Positions 1-7,354 of a DNA stretch of 12,159 nt are shown here, piece after piece; positions within the stretch are counted from its first letter, which is position 1; every line of letters begins with the position of its first letter. The stretch is taken from positions 9,701 to 21,859 of the forward strand of contig DMNE01000331.1 of the NCBI GenBank assembly GCA_003453735.1, read 5' to 3'. The notes beneath the pieces are model-generated. The model did no database searches. It had not been told where the DNA came from and saw only the letters and a program-made list of their open reading frames with translations. The position numbers were made by a program, and so were the translations under genes. This stretch comes from Nitrospiraceae bacterium (GTDB taxonomy: Bacteria > Nitrospirota > Thermodesulfovibrionia > Thermodesulfovibrionales > UBA9159).

Positions 1-189
1 AAAATAAATGCCCAGAAGAACCACCCCCACAAAAATATACGGGTTACGAACCACAGAGAAAATAAGATTAACCCACTGAGACGGTACCGCCATGTCCAAT
101 TGTCCGCTCCTCTTCATAGCGTAACTTAGTAATGCCTCTCCGACGGCAGCGCTCACCGCTGCAAAAAAAATCACGATGAATGTTTTCAC
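1..189 (-). CDS. EamA/DMT-like membrane protein, N-terminal part (runs off the window)
   Basis: The minus strand stays open from a GTG codon at 189 to the window edge, giving 63 codons. The start overlaps the hpnK stop in a GTGA motif (186-189) and has a GGGAGAG Shine-Dalgarno ending 4 bases upstream, so it is very likely translated and coupled to hpnK. The protein begins MKTFIVIFFAAVSAAVGEAL, a hydrophobic first helix. A short polar stretch (SYAMKRSGQLD) follows, then a second hydrophobic segment (NPYIFVGVVLLGIYF). This layout resembles the start of small drug/metabolite transporter (EamA, ArnE/SMR-like) proteins. A link to lipid or sugar-lipid movement is inferred only from its position at the end of a hopanoid head-group operon. 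The family call rests on 63 residues. The remainder lies outside the window. Confidence 0.7.
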   Translation of the reverse strand, partial: MKTFIVIFFAAVSAAVGEALLSYAMKRSGQLDMAVPSQWVNLIFSVVRNPYIFVGVVLLGIYF

Positions 190-1073
190 AATCTCTCCCA
201 CGCAGAATGGAAGGCTGAGGCCTTTTTAGAAAGTTGCCCATATCCAGTCAAAGAAATCCCGAGGGAAGCCACCCGTTCGCGAACCCTAGCTGAAGTCAGC
301 GCTTGCAGTTCCCGCTTACCGGACTGCGTGGCAGTGTCCGGATGGGTAAAGATTTCATCGAGCGAGATCCTGGCATGGTCTAAAATATCAAGGAGGTACT
401 CTTCGTCAATCCCGTCCGTCCGTGAAAGCCCGTAGACATGCCGTGCGACGCTCAGTCCGTATTTTCTGGCCACTCTCTCATGGTGCTTCCTGAGCGTTCT
501 AAAAACCGCCCACTCGACAAAAGCCATAGATCCTCGCGCGGGGGACCGAAGCCTGAAGACTATCGACAAGGGTTCCTTCGGGATGCGAATCCACTCGACT
601 CCTCTCCGCGCAGCCTGGCTGCAAAGCATCTCGAAGATGCGAGGATGCATATGGAGATGATGATGTCCATCCACGTGGGTAGGTCGAATTCCTGACTGCT
701 CAAGGCGGTCAAACTGGGCCTTTATCTCCAGTTCAATCTGGTTGAGAAAAGGACGTTTTATACATAGCCACGCTTTTACCGGGTCTTTGTAGAAGAAACC
801 ATCGGCATCAGTCAGATCAGGGATTCGCAGATGAGGCAGGACTGCCCGGCCGTCGCAGAGGGTAACATGGAGTCCCGCAGAGAGCTGGTTCCGCTCACGC
901 GTCATAAAGACAGCCTCGTGAAAGGCCTCACCCCCAGCCATGAGGCTTGCTGCGGTGACAATCCCCTTGTCATAAGCCTCCGCAATTGCCCTGTTGACGG
1001 ATGAAGAACGGCCAAAATCATCTGCAACAGTAACCAGAAGCCCGCCGTCCGGATGAAAGATGCCCCTTTTCAT
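186..1073 (-). CDS. hpnK: HpnK, hopanoid-associated YdjC-type deacetylase
   Basis: This 295-residue protein belongs to the YdjC/ChbG carbohydrate deacetylase family. The family motifs are visible: VADDFG near residue 17, GLHVTL near 67, and THVDGHHHLHMHP at 132-144. Asp19, His69 and His133 have the spacing of the metal ligands of ChbG-type enzymes. In other bacteria HpnK removes the acetyl group from N-acetylglucosaminyl-bacteriohopanetetrol to give bacteriohopanetetrol glucosamine; that role is transferred here by family and operon. The ATG at 1073 overlaps the hpnJ stop in an ATGA motif and has GGTGA just upstream. The stop overlaps the start of the next gene. Length is normal and no damage is seen. 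There is no obvious signal peptide, so it probably works at the cytoplasmic face of the membrane. Confidence 0.93.
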   Translation of the reverse strand: MKRGIFHPDGGLLVTVADDFGRSSSVNRAIAEAYDKGIVTAASLMAGGEAFHEAVFMTRERNQLSAGLHVTLCDGRAVLPHLRIPDLTDADGFFYKDPVKAWLCIKRPFLNQIELEIKAQFDRLEQSGIRPTHVDGHHHLHMHPRIFEMLCSQAARRGVEWIRIPKEPLSIVFRLRSPARGSMAFVEWAVFRTLRKHHERVARKYGLSVARHVYGLSRTDGIDEEYLLDILDHARISLDEIFTHPDTATQSGKRELQALTSARVRERVASLGISLTGYGQLSKKASAFHSAWERL

Positions 1074-2497
1074 TGCTCACCGACAACCTCTTTCCGCTTC
1101 GCCATAAAAGAGAAGAACTCTTTTCCCTCTCTGATGCGTCGACTGAATTCATCTCTGTCCTGAAGCATCTCCTTCAGGATTCTCAAAATGGGTCGCGGCC
1201 TCAAATAGAAGCGGCGGTAAAAGTTCTCCACTGCTTCAAAAATCTCTTCCTGCGAAAGCCCTGCGTAAGAGATCGCTGTATTCTGTATTCCTTCCCTCAC
1301 CAACTTGTCCCCTTCCTGCACGATCCAGCCCTCTCTGACTCCCTGAGCATACATTTCGGTACCGGGGTAAGGAGCCACTAGGGATACCTGTATGCTGTAA
1401 GGGTCCAATTCCAATGCGTAACGCATGGTCTCTTCAATCGTCTCTGCTGTCTCGCCGGGCAAACCGATGATGAAAGCGCCATGAACAAGTATGCCCAATT
1501 CCTTGGTAGCTCTAACAAACTCTCGCGCCTGCTCAAGACGAATGCCTTTTTTGATGTTATTGAGGATTTTCTGATTGCCTGATTCAAACCCCACGGTGAG
1601 CAACCGCAGTCCACATTCCTTCAGAACCTTGAGCGTCTCTTTTGAGACAGTCGCCCTGGCGTTGCAAGACCAGGTTATTCCAAGGGGCTTAATCTTCCGC
1701 GCTATCTCCTCAGCACGACGGGGATTGTCGGTAAAGGTGTCATCGTCGAAGAAAAACTCCTTTACCTGCGGGAAAAGGCCTTTCGCCAGGCTCATTTCCT
1801 CAACGACATTCTCGACGCTCCTTACTCGGTAGGCATGTCCTGAGATTGTCTGGGGCCAGAGACAAAAAATGCAGCGCGCGCGGCACCCCCGGCCCGTGTA
1901 AAGGGAAACATAGGGATGCTTGAGATAGCCGTTGTAATAATTTTCGATTCTTAGATCCCGTGCATATATCCTAGTGACAAAGGGAAGCGCGTCAAGATTC
2001 TCTATAGGTGATCTGTCAGGCGTGCGGACGATCGTTCCCTTTGAGCGAAAAACGATACCATCCACCCTGTCAAACGGAATACCCTGTGCAATATCTGTTA
2101 CTGCATAATCGAATTCTCCCGTTGTTGCAAAATCTATGGCCGTTGAGCATGCCAGTGTCTGTTCGGGGAGAACCATGGAATGTGGTCCGACAAATCCAAT
2201 CCTGACTGCCGGATAATGGTCTTTCAGCAATTCCGCCAGTCTCGCATCCTGAGCGACAGTCGGAGTGCTCGTGTTTATGACGATGAGGTCATAATCAAGG
2301 GCCTCACGTATCACCGCAGCGATATCCATATCCCCGGGTGGGGCATCGAGGAGGCGACTTTCCGGAACCAACCCCGCCGGATAAGCAAGCCACGTAGGAT
2401 ACCAGAAGGAACGGATTTCCCGTCGAGCCTGATATCGTGCACCTGCTCCACCATCAAATCCTTCATATGAAGGGGGATTTAGAAATAGAGTTCGCAT
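1070..2497 (-). CDS. hpnJ: HpnJ, hopanoid-associated radical SAM protein
   Basis: This protein of about 475 residues opens MRTLFLNPPSYEGFDGGAG, as HpnJ proteins do. The N-terminal half (about 50-140) resembles a B12-binding-like fold. The radical SAM core follows with the [4Fe-4S] cysteines C205, C209 and C212 in GRGCRARCIFCLWPQ. Further hallmarks are FFFDDDTFTDN near 248-258 and GFESGNQKIL. Known role of the family: conversion of bacteriohopanetetrol glucosamine to the cyclitol ether head group. I chose the ATG at 2497 because it matches the usual family start and has AGAGGAAG directly upstream. The frame extends to an ATG at 2572 (500 residues) with CAGAGGGG in front, so a longer form cannot be excluded. 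It overlaps hpnK by 4 bases but is separated from hpnI by about 250 bases containing a promoter-like sequence. Confidence 0.94.
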   Translation of the reverse strand: MRTLFLNPPSYEGFDGGAGARYQARREIRSFWYPTWLAYPAGLVPESRLLDAPPGDMDIAAVIREALDYDLIVINTSTPTVAQDARLAELLKDHYPAVRIGFVGPHSMVLPEQTLACSTAIDFATTGEFDYAVTDIAQGIPFDRVDGIVFRSKGTIVRTPDRSPIENLDALPFVTRIYARDLRIENYYNGYLKHPYVSLYTGRGCRARCIFCLWPQTISGHAYRVRSVENVVEEMSLAKGLFPQVKEFFFDDDTFTDNPRRAEEIARKIKPLGITWSCNARATVSKETLKVLKECGLRLLTVGFESGNQKILNNIKKGIRLEQAREFVRATKELGILVHGAFIIGLPGETAETIEETMRYALELDPYSIQVSLVAPYPGTEMYAQGVREGWIVQEGDKLVREGIQNTAISYAGLSQEEIFEAVENFYRRFYLRPRPILRILKEMLQDRDEFSRRIREGKEFFSFMAKRKEVVGEQ

Positions 2498-2589
2498 CTT
2501 CCTCTTCGTAATAACTTTTTTAAGTAGAGTAGACTGACTCACTTTGAGGGAACAGAAAAGCTCGCTTTTCATCCCCTCTGGGGTATTAT

Positions 2590-2617
2590 GTTATATCACA
2601 GCCCATTACTTTTGCAA
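2590..2617 (-). promoter_or_regulatory. Promoter-like sequence ahead of hpnJ
   Basis: On the minus strand TTGCAA (2617-2612) is followed after 16 bases by TATAAC (2595-2590), preceded by TG to form an extended -10 (TGATATAAC). Transcription would start near 2583, about 10 bases before the outer ATG at 2572 or 86 bases before the preferred ATG at 2497. A small CCCC-AGA-GGGG hairpin (2573-2583) falls at the predicted transcript start. This is a consensus match only. Confidence 0.5.
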
Positions 2618-2748
2618 CAGAAACAACAACCGCGGAGGCGGAATGGTAAGAATCACATGAAAATTCGATACCTTCATAGCGGCGGCCCAAACTGCTTCCC
2701 GATATAGATTTCGACTATCCCCTTCTGCATGCGACCATGAATGCAAGG

Positions 2749-3903
2749 TTATTTCTCTTTGATCCTGCCTCCCTTCATGATCACAAAGCATCTCCTTTTC
2801 CAAAAGACCGTCCGACCGAAAAAACTCCATACCCAGATCGAAAAACTCAAGAGATCTTTGACAGGGATGAGCGGCAGCCATCTCAGCCATTTCTTTATGC
2901 GTATGACTTTCTTGTACAAAACAAGAGCTAAGGTCAGCCGTAGAAGAAGAACCCCACAAAGCAGTGAAAGAGAAAATATCGTGGGTCCCTGCAGCATGAG
3001 AAAAAAGAAAGAATAAGGGAAGATGTGTGTAATGCCGTACCCAAGGAAACCCTTCGGTCTGCATGCCCTATATGTCCTTGCCCACCTTATTTGGTGAGTC
3101 AGATAATCGGCTATGCTCATAGTTCCAACGACATCTTCGATTACATACTCAGAAAGGACAATCCTATATCCCTTTTTCCACAATCTGTTGCCGATCTGGT
3201 AGTCGTCCGCAAGGTAATCGGCTATACCTGAAAAACCGCCAATCTTTTCAATTGCCTCTTTCGAAAGCAGCATTGAGGCACCAAGTCCGAAGGTGACGCC
3301 TTCCAACCGTCTTGCCACGAGCACGGAAGGAATGAAATCAAGAGCTATGGTGAGGGACTCAAGAGCAGCCCCGATGGATGCCGGATTCGGAATCGCATAG
3401 AGGGACGTAACGAGACCAACATTCTCGCCGCTTTGATATTCTTTCACGATAATCTTCAGGTAGGAGGGCTTTACCCTCATATCGCCGTCACTTATCGCGA
3501 CAAGAGGGTATCTTGCAACCTTGATAAGTCCCTTCAGATTTGATACCTTTGGATTGGCGCCCTCATCGCTTTGGCTTATTACCGTGCGGATGTCACAATC
3601 AGGGCTGGAAGCGGCTACTTCCTTTGCCCAGGTGATTGCATCATCGTTTGGATCCGTAAATCCAAGAAGAATTTCGCAGTCAGGGTAATCCTGCCTGCAA
3701 AAGCTCTGAAGATTTTCCCGAAGTTCTGGGTCTGGGCCTTTTAAGGGCTTTATGACTGAGACGGGGGGAGACAACGTTTCTTGCAGCTGCTGCCTCTTCG
3801 GTCTGAAGAATTCCACAATAAAAAGCAGGGAAAAGAGGCTGTAAAAAGCCCCTGATAGAATAAGCAGCATCAGAACTATCGTTGTGACTTCACTGTAAAT
3901 CAT
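2749..3903 (-). CDS. hpnI: HpnI, hopanoid-associated GT2-family glycosyltransferase
   Basis: This 384-residue membrane glycosyltransferase resembles ceramide glucosyltransferases. An N-terminal hydrophobic helix (about 8-31) is followed by the catalytic domain opening VSVIKPLKGPDPELRENL. Then come the DGD metal-binding motif at 139-141 (ISDGDMRV), the DYLADDYQIG segment with the likely catalytic Asp near 233-234, and the Q(x2)RW motif at 271-274 (QIRWARTYR). The C-terminus has hydrophobic segments and ends in the family's FFGRTVFWKRR..GG pattern. HpnI is known to attach N-acetylglucosamine to bacteriohopanetetrol. The ATG at 3903 is preferred; a TTG directly before it (3906) is in frame. The Shine-Dalgarno at this start is weak. 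It stands first of the leftward hopanoid genes and is divergent from the phosphorylase gene. Confidence 0.93.
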   Translation of the reverse strand: MIYSEVTTIVLMLLILSGAFYSLFSLLFIVEFFRPKRQQLQETLSPPVSVIKPLKGPDPELRENLQSFCRQDYPDCEILLGFTDPNDDAITWAKEVAASSPDCDIRTVISQSDEGANPKVSNLKGLIKVARYPLVAISDGDMRVKPSYLKIIVKEYQSGENVGLVTSLYAIPNPASIGAALESLTIALDFIPSVLVARRLEGVTFGLGASMLLSKEAIEKIGGFSGIADYLADDYQIGNRLWKKGYRIVLSEYVIEDVVGTMSIADYLTHQIRWARTYRACRPKGFLGYGITHIFPYSFFFLMLQGPTIFSLSLLCGVLLLRLTLALVLYKKVIRIKKWLRWLPLIPVKDLLSFSIWVWSFFGRTVFWKRRCFVIMKGGRIKEK

Positions 3904-4008
3904 CAAGCACGTAAGGATTATCGCTCGTTAGCCTGTCCGATGAAATCGTATGTAGAAATAGCGCACATCCATTCACAATCCAGATAGCCTACCTCCTTAA
4001 GAAAGAGC

Positions 4009-4017
4009 TGATATAAT
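4009..4017 (+). promoter_or_regulatory. Extended -10 promoter element for the phosphorylase gene
   Basis: TGATATAAT is a perfect extended -10 (TG-n-TATAAT). No -35 match lies 16-18 bases upstream, which extended -10 promoters can tolerate. The predicted transcript start is near 4024, 25 bases before the ATG at 4049. Confidence 0.5.
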
Positions 4018-4048
4018 AGATAACAGTGTCTTCACAGACTAGGATACC

Positions 4049-4783
4049 ATGAGAATAGCGGTATTTTCAGCGTTTCCACACGAACTCCGGCGGATCGTCA
4101 AGGACTTCGGAGCGACGAAACATTCGGGGAAGCGTCCTTTTGCCGTTTTTTCTGCCCTATCTTCTTCTCACGAAATTCTCCTGATACAGGTCGGGATCGG
4201 ACCACTGAACGCTGAAACGGCGGTGAACTACGTCTTTAAAGAATTCAGACCGGACTATGTGGTGTCGGTGGGATTTGGCGGTGCTCTCTACGTTGGGGCG
4301 GTGATAGGCGAACTCACGTGGGCTCCCACAGTCCTCTCGCTTAAGGAAAATGGCATCGAGACCCTCGGAATACCTGATGCACGAGCAATAGCGGAGAAAC
4401 TTTCCGGTAGGATTGTCATACACGAGAAATGCGTCTTAACCCTCGATCGATGGATGGAAAAAGCGGAGATTAAGAAGGTTCTCCCGGTGGACTTTTCTCT
4501 GCTGGTATGCGATATGGAGACATTCCCTCTCGCAAAATTCTCCATACAAAAGGGGATACCGTTTTTTGCGATTCGTTCGATCACCGACCGTGCTGATGAA
4601 GAGATCCCGCGGGAACTCCTGGCCGTGTGCGATGAGTCAGGAAATTACAGTCTTCCCTGTGCGCTCAGACTCCTTCTCCGCAAGCCTCACCTTGTACCAA
4701 AGATCATAAAACTTGGCAGGAACTCTTATCGAGCATCAAGAAATCTCTCGCTGGCAGTAAAATCCTTGATCGATATCCTGTGA
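4049..4783 (+). CDS. Nucleoside phosphorylase-superfamily protein, probable hopanoid-associated phosphorylase (HpnG-like)
   Basis: This 244-residue protein belongs to the purine nucleoside phosphorylase/MTA-SAH nucleosidase superfamily. It shows the opening IAVFSAFPHEL with Glu12, the glycine-rich QVGIGPLNAETA near 47-58, VSVGFGGAL at 72-80, and CDMETFPLA with Glu157. It also has RSITDRADEE, in which Asp180 matches the purine-N7-binding Asp of MTA/SAH nucleosidases. These residues support cleavage of a purine nucleoside. Next to hpnI-hpnJ-hpnK, the likeliest role is HpnG, which removes adenine from adenosylhopane to give phosphoribosylhopane; this is inferred from context. Other possibilities are an MTA/SAH nucleosidase or futalosine hydrolase. 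AGGA lies 4 bases before the ATG. The C-terminal 50 residues (LRLLLRKPHLVPKIIKLGRN onward) form a basic tail beyond the usual core, consistent with membrane contact. Confidence 0.8.
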   Translation: MRIAVFSAFPHELRRIVKDFGATKHSGKRPFAVFSALSSSHEILLIQVGIGPLNAETAVNYVFKEFRPDYVVSVGFGGALYVGAVIGELTWAPTVLSLKENGIETLGIPDARAIAEKLSGRIVIHEKCVLTLDRWMEKAEIKKVLPVDFSLLVCDMETFPLAKFSIQKGIPFFAIRSITDRADEEIPRELLAVCDESGNYSLPCALRLLLRKPHLVPKIIKLGRNSYRASRNLSLAVKSLIDIL

Positions 4784-4910
4784 TTCCTTGCGTCGACGGA
4801 CATTCAGCGTCAGATCTCTTAACGCTTCAGCGCAAATCATTCATTGCGGTACGATCACCGAAGGCGATGTCGTTAAGATCACCCGGTAGACGCATCGTCT
4901 GGGAGGCACC
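4784..4910 (+). promoter_or_regulatory. Structured leader of the MATE gene (candidate cis-regulatory RNA)
   Basis: This gap has no gene but several inverted repeats on the coding strand. GATC-tc-TTAACG (4813-4824) pairs with CGTTAAGATC (4871-4880), forming a 10-bp closing helix with a 2-base bulge. Inside it, CGCAA (4831-4835) pairs with TTGCG (4844-4848), and ATCACC/GGCGAT (4854-4868) forms a GAA-loop hairpin with one mismatch. After it, CCC-ggt-AGACG pairs with CGTCT-GGG (4882-4903) around a CAT loop and takes up the first three bases of the GGGAGG Shine-Dalgarno. An alternative AGCGT/ACGCT pairing (4806-4826) would compete with the closing helix. No known riboswitch class is recognised. 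The folds were found by eye and could be chance. Confidence 0.35.
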
Positions 4911-6287
4911 TTGACAGGGCAAGAACAGACGGTTGATTTGACTATGGGGAATCTCTGGGCAAACATCTGGCAGATCTCGTGGCCCATACTGCTCATGACA
5001 ATCTTTTCCTTTTTCGTAGGTTTCACTGACATCTATGTTGCTGGATATATCGGCCCGGAAGTGCAAGCTGCTGTGGGCTTTGTCGGCCAACTCTATTTTC
5101 TCATTACTATCGTGGCAAATGCCATCAGCATCGGCACCCTGATTCTAGCCGCAAGGGCAGTGGGTTCTGGAAATTTCGAGAAGGCTGTGGACGTAGCCAA
5201 GCAGTCGCTGCTCTTCAGCCTCCTCGTTGCCGTCGGCCTATCCGGTTTCGGCCTCCTATTTTATAAGAAAATCATCGCTGTTGCCGGTTTTCCCATGGAG
5301 ATCAGGGGAATAGCCGAGAATTTTCTGAAGATCTTCGCCTTGTCCCTCGGTCCAAACTACGTGCTAATCATATCCAACGCAGTGTTCCGCGCAAGCGGAG
5401 AGGTCAAGAAGCCTCTTGTGACCATGTTCATGGTGAGCCTCATCAATATCATCGGGGATTTTGTTCTTGTTTTTGGCCTATCCCCATTTCCCAGAATGGG
5501 GTATATCGGCATTGCGGTTTCCACAGCAACCTCAGTGTCTGCGGGCATGCTCATGAACGTTGTTTTCTTCAGCGCGGGACGTTGGCGGCCCTTCTATTCT
5601 AGCCCCTGGGGCTTATCCCGAGAGACCATCAGGAAGGTCATAAGCTTTGGGTGGCCGGCAGCATTACAACAGATAGCCTGGAATTCGGGGACCATAGTTC
5701 TTTACTCCATTCTCAGCCGTCTCGAACAGGGCAGTATCATTGCCCTTGCCGCAATCACAAATGGTCTCCGGGTGGAGGCGGTCATCTACTTACCGGCCTT
5801 TGCTCTTAACATGGCGGGATCTGTTCTTGTGGGTCAAAACCTAGGGGCAAGAAACCCAGCAAGGGCGGAAAGGGTAGGATGGAGGATTGCCCAGGCGGGG
5901 ATGGTTGTCCTGAGTTTCATGGCACTGGCTATCTTCATCTTGGCTGACACGCTTGCGTCCCTCGTGACAAAAGATCCTTTTGTCCTTCGCGAGACGGCCC
6001 GGTATCTCAGAATCAACATGCTGTCCGAGCCTTTCATGGCCCTGAGTTCCACTCTCGGGGGAGGACTTCAAGGCGCAGGGGATACACGGGGAGCGATGTG
6101 GATAATCGTCCTCACAATGTGGCTCATCCGCCTTCCCCTGGCCTACCTTCTGACGTTGCAACTGGGTTATGGCTCCCTAGGGGCCTGGTTGGCGATGATA
6201 TTCTCAATGACTGTTCAAGGCCTCCTGATGGCATTGCGGTTCTATAACGGAAAGTGGAAGGAGCCGAGAGATTCTCTCGCAGATTAA
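4911..6287 (+). CDS. MATE-family efflux transporter
   Basis: This 458-residue polytopic inner-membrane protein has about twelve hydrophobic segments in two homologous halves, as in NorM/DinF-type MATE exporters. The first half begins WANIWQISWPILLMTIF and contains FVGFTDIYVAGYIG. The loop between the halves lies near 215-240, and the second half starts near ISFGWPAALQQIAW. Typical MATE stretches such as VGQNLGARNPARAERVGWR and GLQGAGDTRGAM are present. Members exchange Na+ or H+ for cationic drugs or metabolites; the substrate here cannot be read from sequence. The start is the TTG at 4911, since GGGAGG lies 4 bases upstream; the next ATG, twelve codons in, lacks a comparable site. It follows the phosphorylase gene on the same strand after 127 bases, so co-transcription is possible. 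No truncation is seen. Confidence 0.95.
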   Translation: MTGQEQTVDLTMGNLWANIWQISWPILLMTIFSFFVGFTDIYVAGYIGPEVQAAVGFVGQLYFLITIVANAISIGTLILAARAVGSGNFEKAVDVAKQSLLFSLLVAVGLSGFGLLFYKKIIAVAGFPMEIRGIAENFLKIFALSLGPNYVLIISNAVFRASGEVKKPLVTMFMVSLINIIGDFVLVFGLSPFPRMGYIGIAVSTATSVSAGMLMNVVFFSAGRWRPFYSSPWGLSRETIRKVISFGWPAALQQIAWNSGTIVLYSILSRLEQGSIIALAAITNGLRVEAVIYLPAFALNMAGSVLVGQNLGARNPARAERVGWRIAQAGMVVLSFMALAIFILADTLASLVTKDPFVLRETARYLRINMLSEPFMALSSTLGGGLQGAGDTRGAMWIIVLTMWLIRLPLAYLLTLQLGYGSLGAWLAMIFSMTVQGLLMALRFYNGKWKEPRDSLAD

Positions 6288-6675
6288 AATTTAGGGAATA
6301 TAACTGGAACCGCAAAGATAAGTCCACCGCTCAACGCACACCTCAAAGGCGCGTTCTGCTGCCTCATGACTAAGGGCAAGAGTAACTCCCATGCCGATCG
6401 CGACGCCCGGCCTCGAAGGCGGCCACCTCGAAAGACGAGCTATAATTACATATTAACTTAACCGTTCTGGGAGCAATGTCGCGATTAAGTGGCCTGCCCT
6501 CTTATATAGCGTTGGTGCTCATGACAGAACTCCCTTCTTTAGCAAAACAAAATGTTTATCAACCGAGACACAGTGAGCGACTTCTTTACACAAGAGCTTT
6601 CTCTTGATAAACTGAATTGTAACCATTATATACAGGGACACACCAGGACTAACAAATGTACTGAGAGGAGAAGAT
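6288..6675 (+). other. Intergenic stretch between the MATE and flavoredoxin genes
   Basis: These 388 bases hold no open frame with recognisable protein character on either strand. The only clear signals are at the right end: a promoter-like sequence (6604-6632) and the GAGAGGAG ribosome-binding site (6663-6670) of the next gene. Short self-complementary pieces (for example GCCT-CGA-AGGC near 6410) are too small to call. I found no strong terminator for the MATE gene. Confidence 0.6.
6604..6632 (+). promoter_or_regulatory. Promoter-like sequence for the flavoredoxin gene
   Basis: TTGATA (6604-6609), a 17-base spacer, then TATATA (6627-6632). The -35 matches the sigma-70 consensus at 5 of 6 positions and the -10 at 4 of 6, with optimal spacing. 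The predicted start lies near 6639, giving a leader of about 37 bases before the ATG at 6676. Confidence 0.5.
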
Positions 6676-7251
6676 ATGAAATCACTTGGTCCCAGGACGC
6701 TTATTTATCCGACACCGGTATGGGTTGTGGGAACCTATGACAAGGATGGAAAGCCTAACGTTATGACGATCGCCTGGGGAGGAATTTGCTGTTCCCGTCC
6801 TCCTTGCGTTTCTGTTTCTCTCAGAAAAGCAACCTATACCTACGGCAATGTTGTTGAGCGGAAAGCGTTCACTGTGAATGTTCCCTCTGAGGCGCACGCG
6901 GAGAAGACTGATTATTTTGGATTGGTTTCAGGTAAAGAAATAGACAAGTTTTCGGCTACCGGTCTTACTCCTGTAAGAAGTGATTTCGTTGATGCTCCCT
7001 ATGTGAAGGAATTTCCGTTAGTCTTGGAGTGCAGCGTGATCCACACTATCGAAATTGGACTTCATACCCAATTCGTCGGTGAAATCGTGGATGTTAAGGC
7101 AGATGAATCAGTCCTTGGTGAAAAAGGACTACCCGATATCACTAAAGTGAAGCCTATACTCTTCAGCCCTGAGATGAGGACTTATCATAAGGTAGGGAAT
7201 TATCTTGGGGAAGCTTTTTCTATAGGAAGGAACCTTAAAAAACAGTTCTAA
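6676..7251 (+). CDS. Flavin reductase-like (flavoredoxin) FMN-binding protein
   Basis: This 191-residue cytoplasmic protein has the flavin reductase/flavoredoxin split-barrel fold (about residues 8-160). Family landmarks are PTPVWVVGTYDKDGKPNVMT near 12-31, the small-residue segment IAWGGICCSRPPCVSVSLR, and RKATYTYGNV near 50-59, which sit around bound FMN in this family. The C-terminal part includes SPEMRTYHKVGNYLGEAF, typical of flavoredoxins of sulfate reducers and related anaerobes. The general role is electron transfer or FMN reduction; the partner is unknown. The cysteines at 38, 39 and 44 are clustered near the flavin site. GAGAGGAG lies 5 bases upstream of the ATG. It appears to be a single-gene unit, convergent with the downstream sensor kinase. 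Confidence 0.93.
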   Translation: MKSLGPRTLIYPTPVWVVGTYDKDGKPNVMTIAWGGICCSRPPCVSVSLRKATYTYGNVVERKAFTVNVPSEAHAEKTDYFGLVSGKEIDKFSATGLTPVRSDFVDAPYVKEFPLVLECSVIHTIEIGLHTQFVGEIVDVKADESVLGEKGLPDITKVKPILFSPEMRTYHKVGNYLGEAFSIGRNLKKQF

Positions 7252-7255
7252 CTCG

Positions 7256-7270
7256 GGGGATCTTATCCCC
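7256..7270. terminator. Hairpin between the convergent flavoredoxin and kinase genes
   Basis: GGGGAT-CTT-ATCCCC is a perfect 6-bp stem with a 3-base loop, 5 bases after the flavoredoxin stop. On the plus strand no T-run follows. On the minus strand a run of six T appears about 14 bases past the stem. It may serve as a weak, shared terminator for the two convergent genes. Confidence 0.35.
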
Positions 7271-7354
7271 TAGCCATTCGTCAACCCACGATCTTGCATT
7301 ATGCTGCACGGTTCCATAGAATCGTCCCCGACGGTCCTCCACCTATAAATGAAC

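Noticed and set aside
2606..3064. 152-residue minus-strand frame overlapping the end of hpnI
   Set aside because: It runs inside hpnI in another frame, has no ribosome-binding site and no domain-like composition; the hpnI frame is clearly real.
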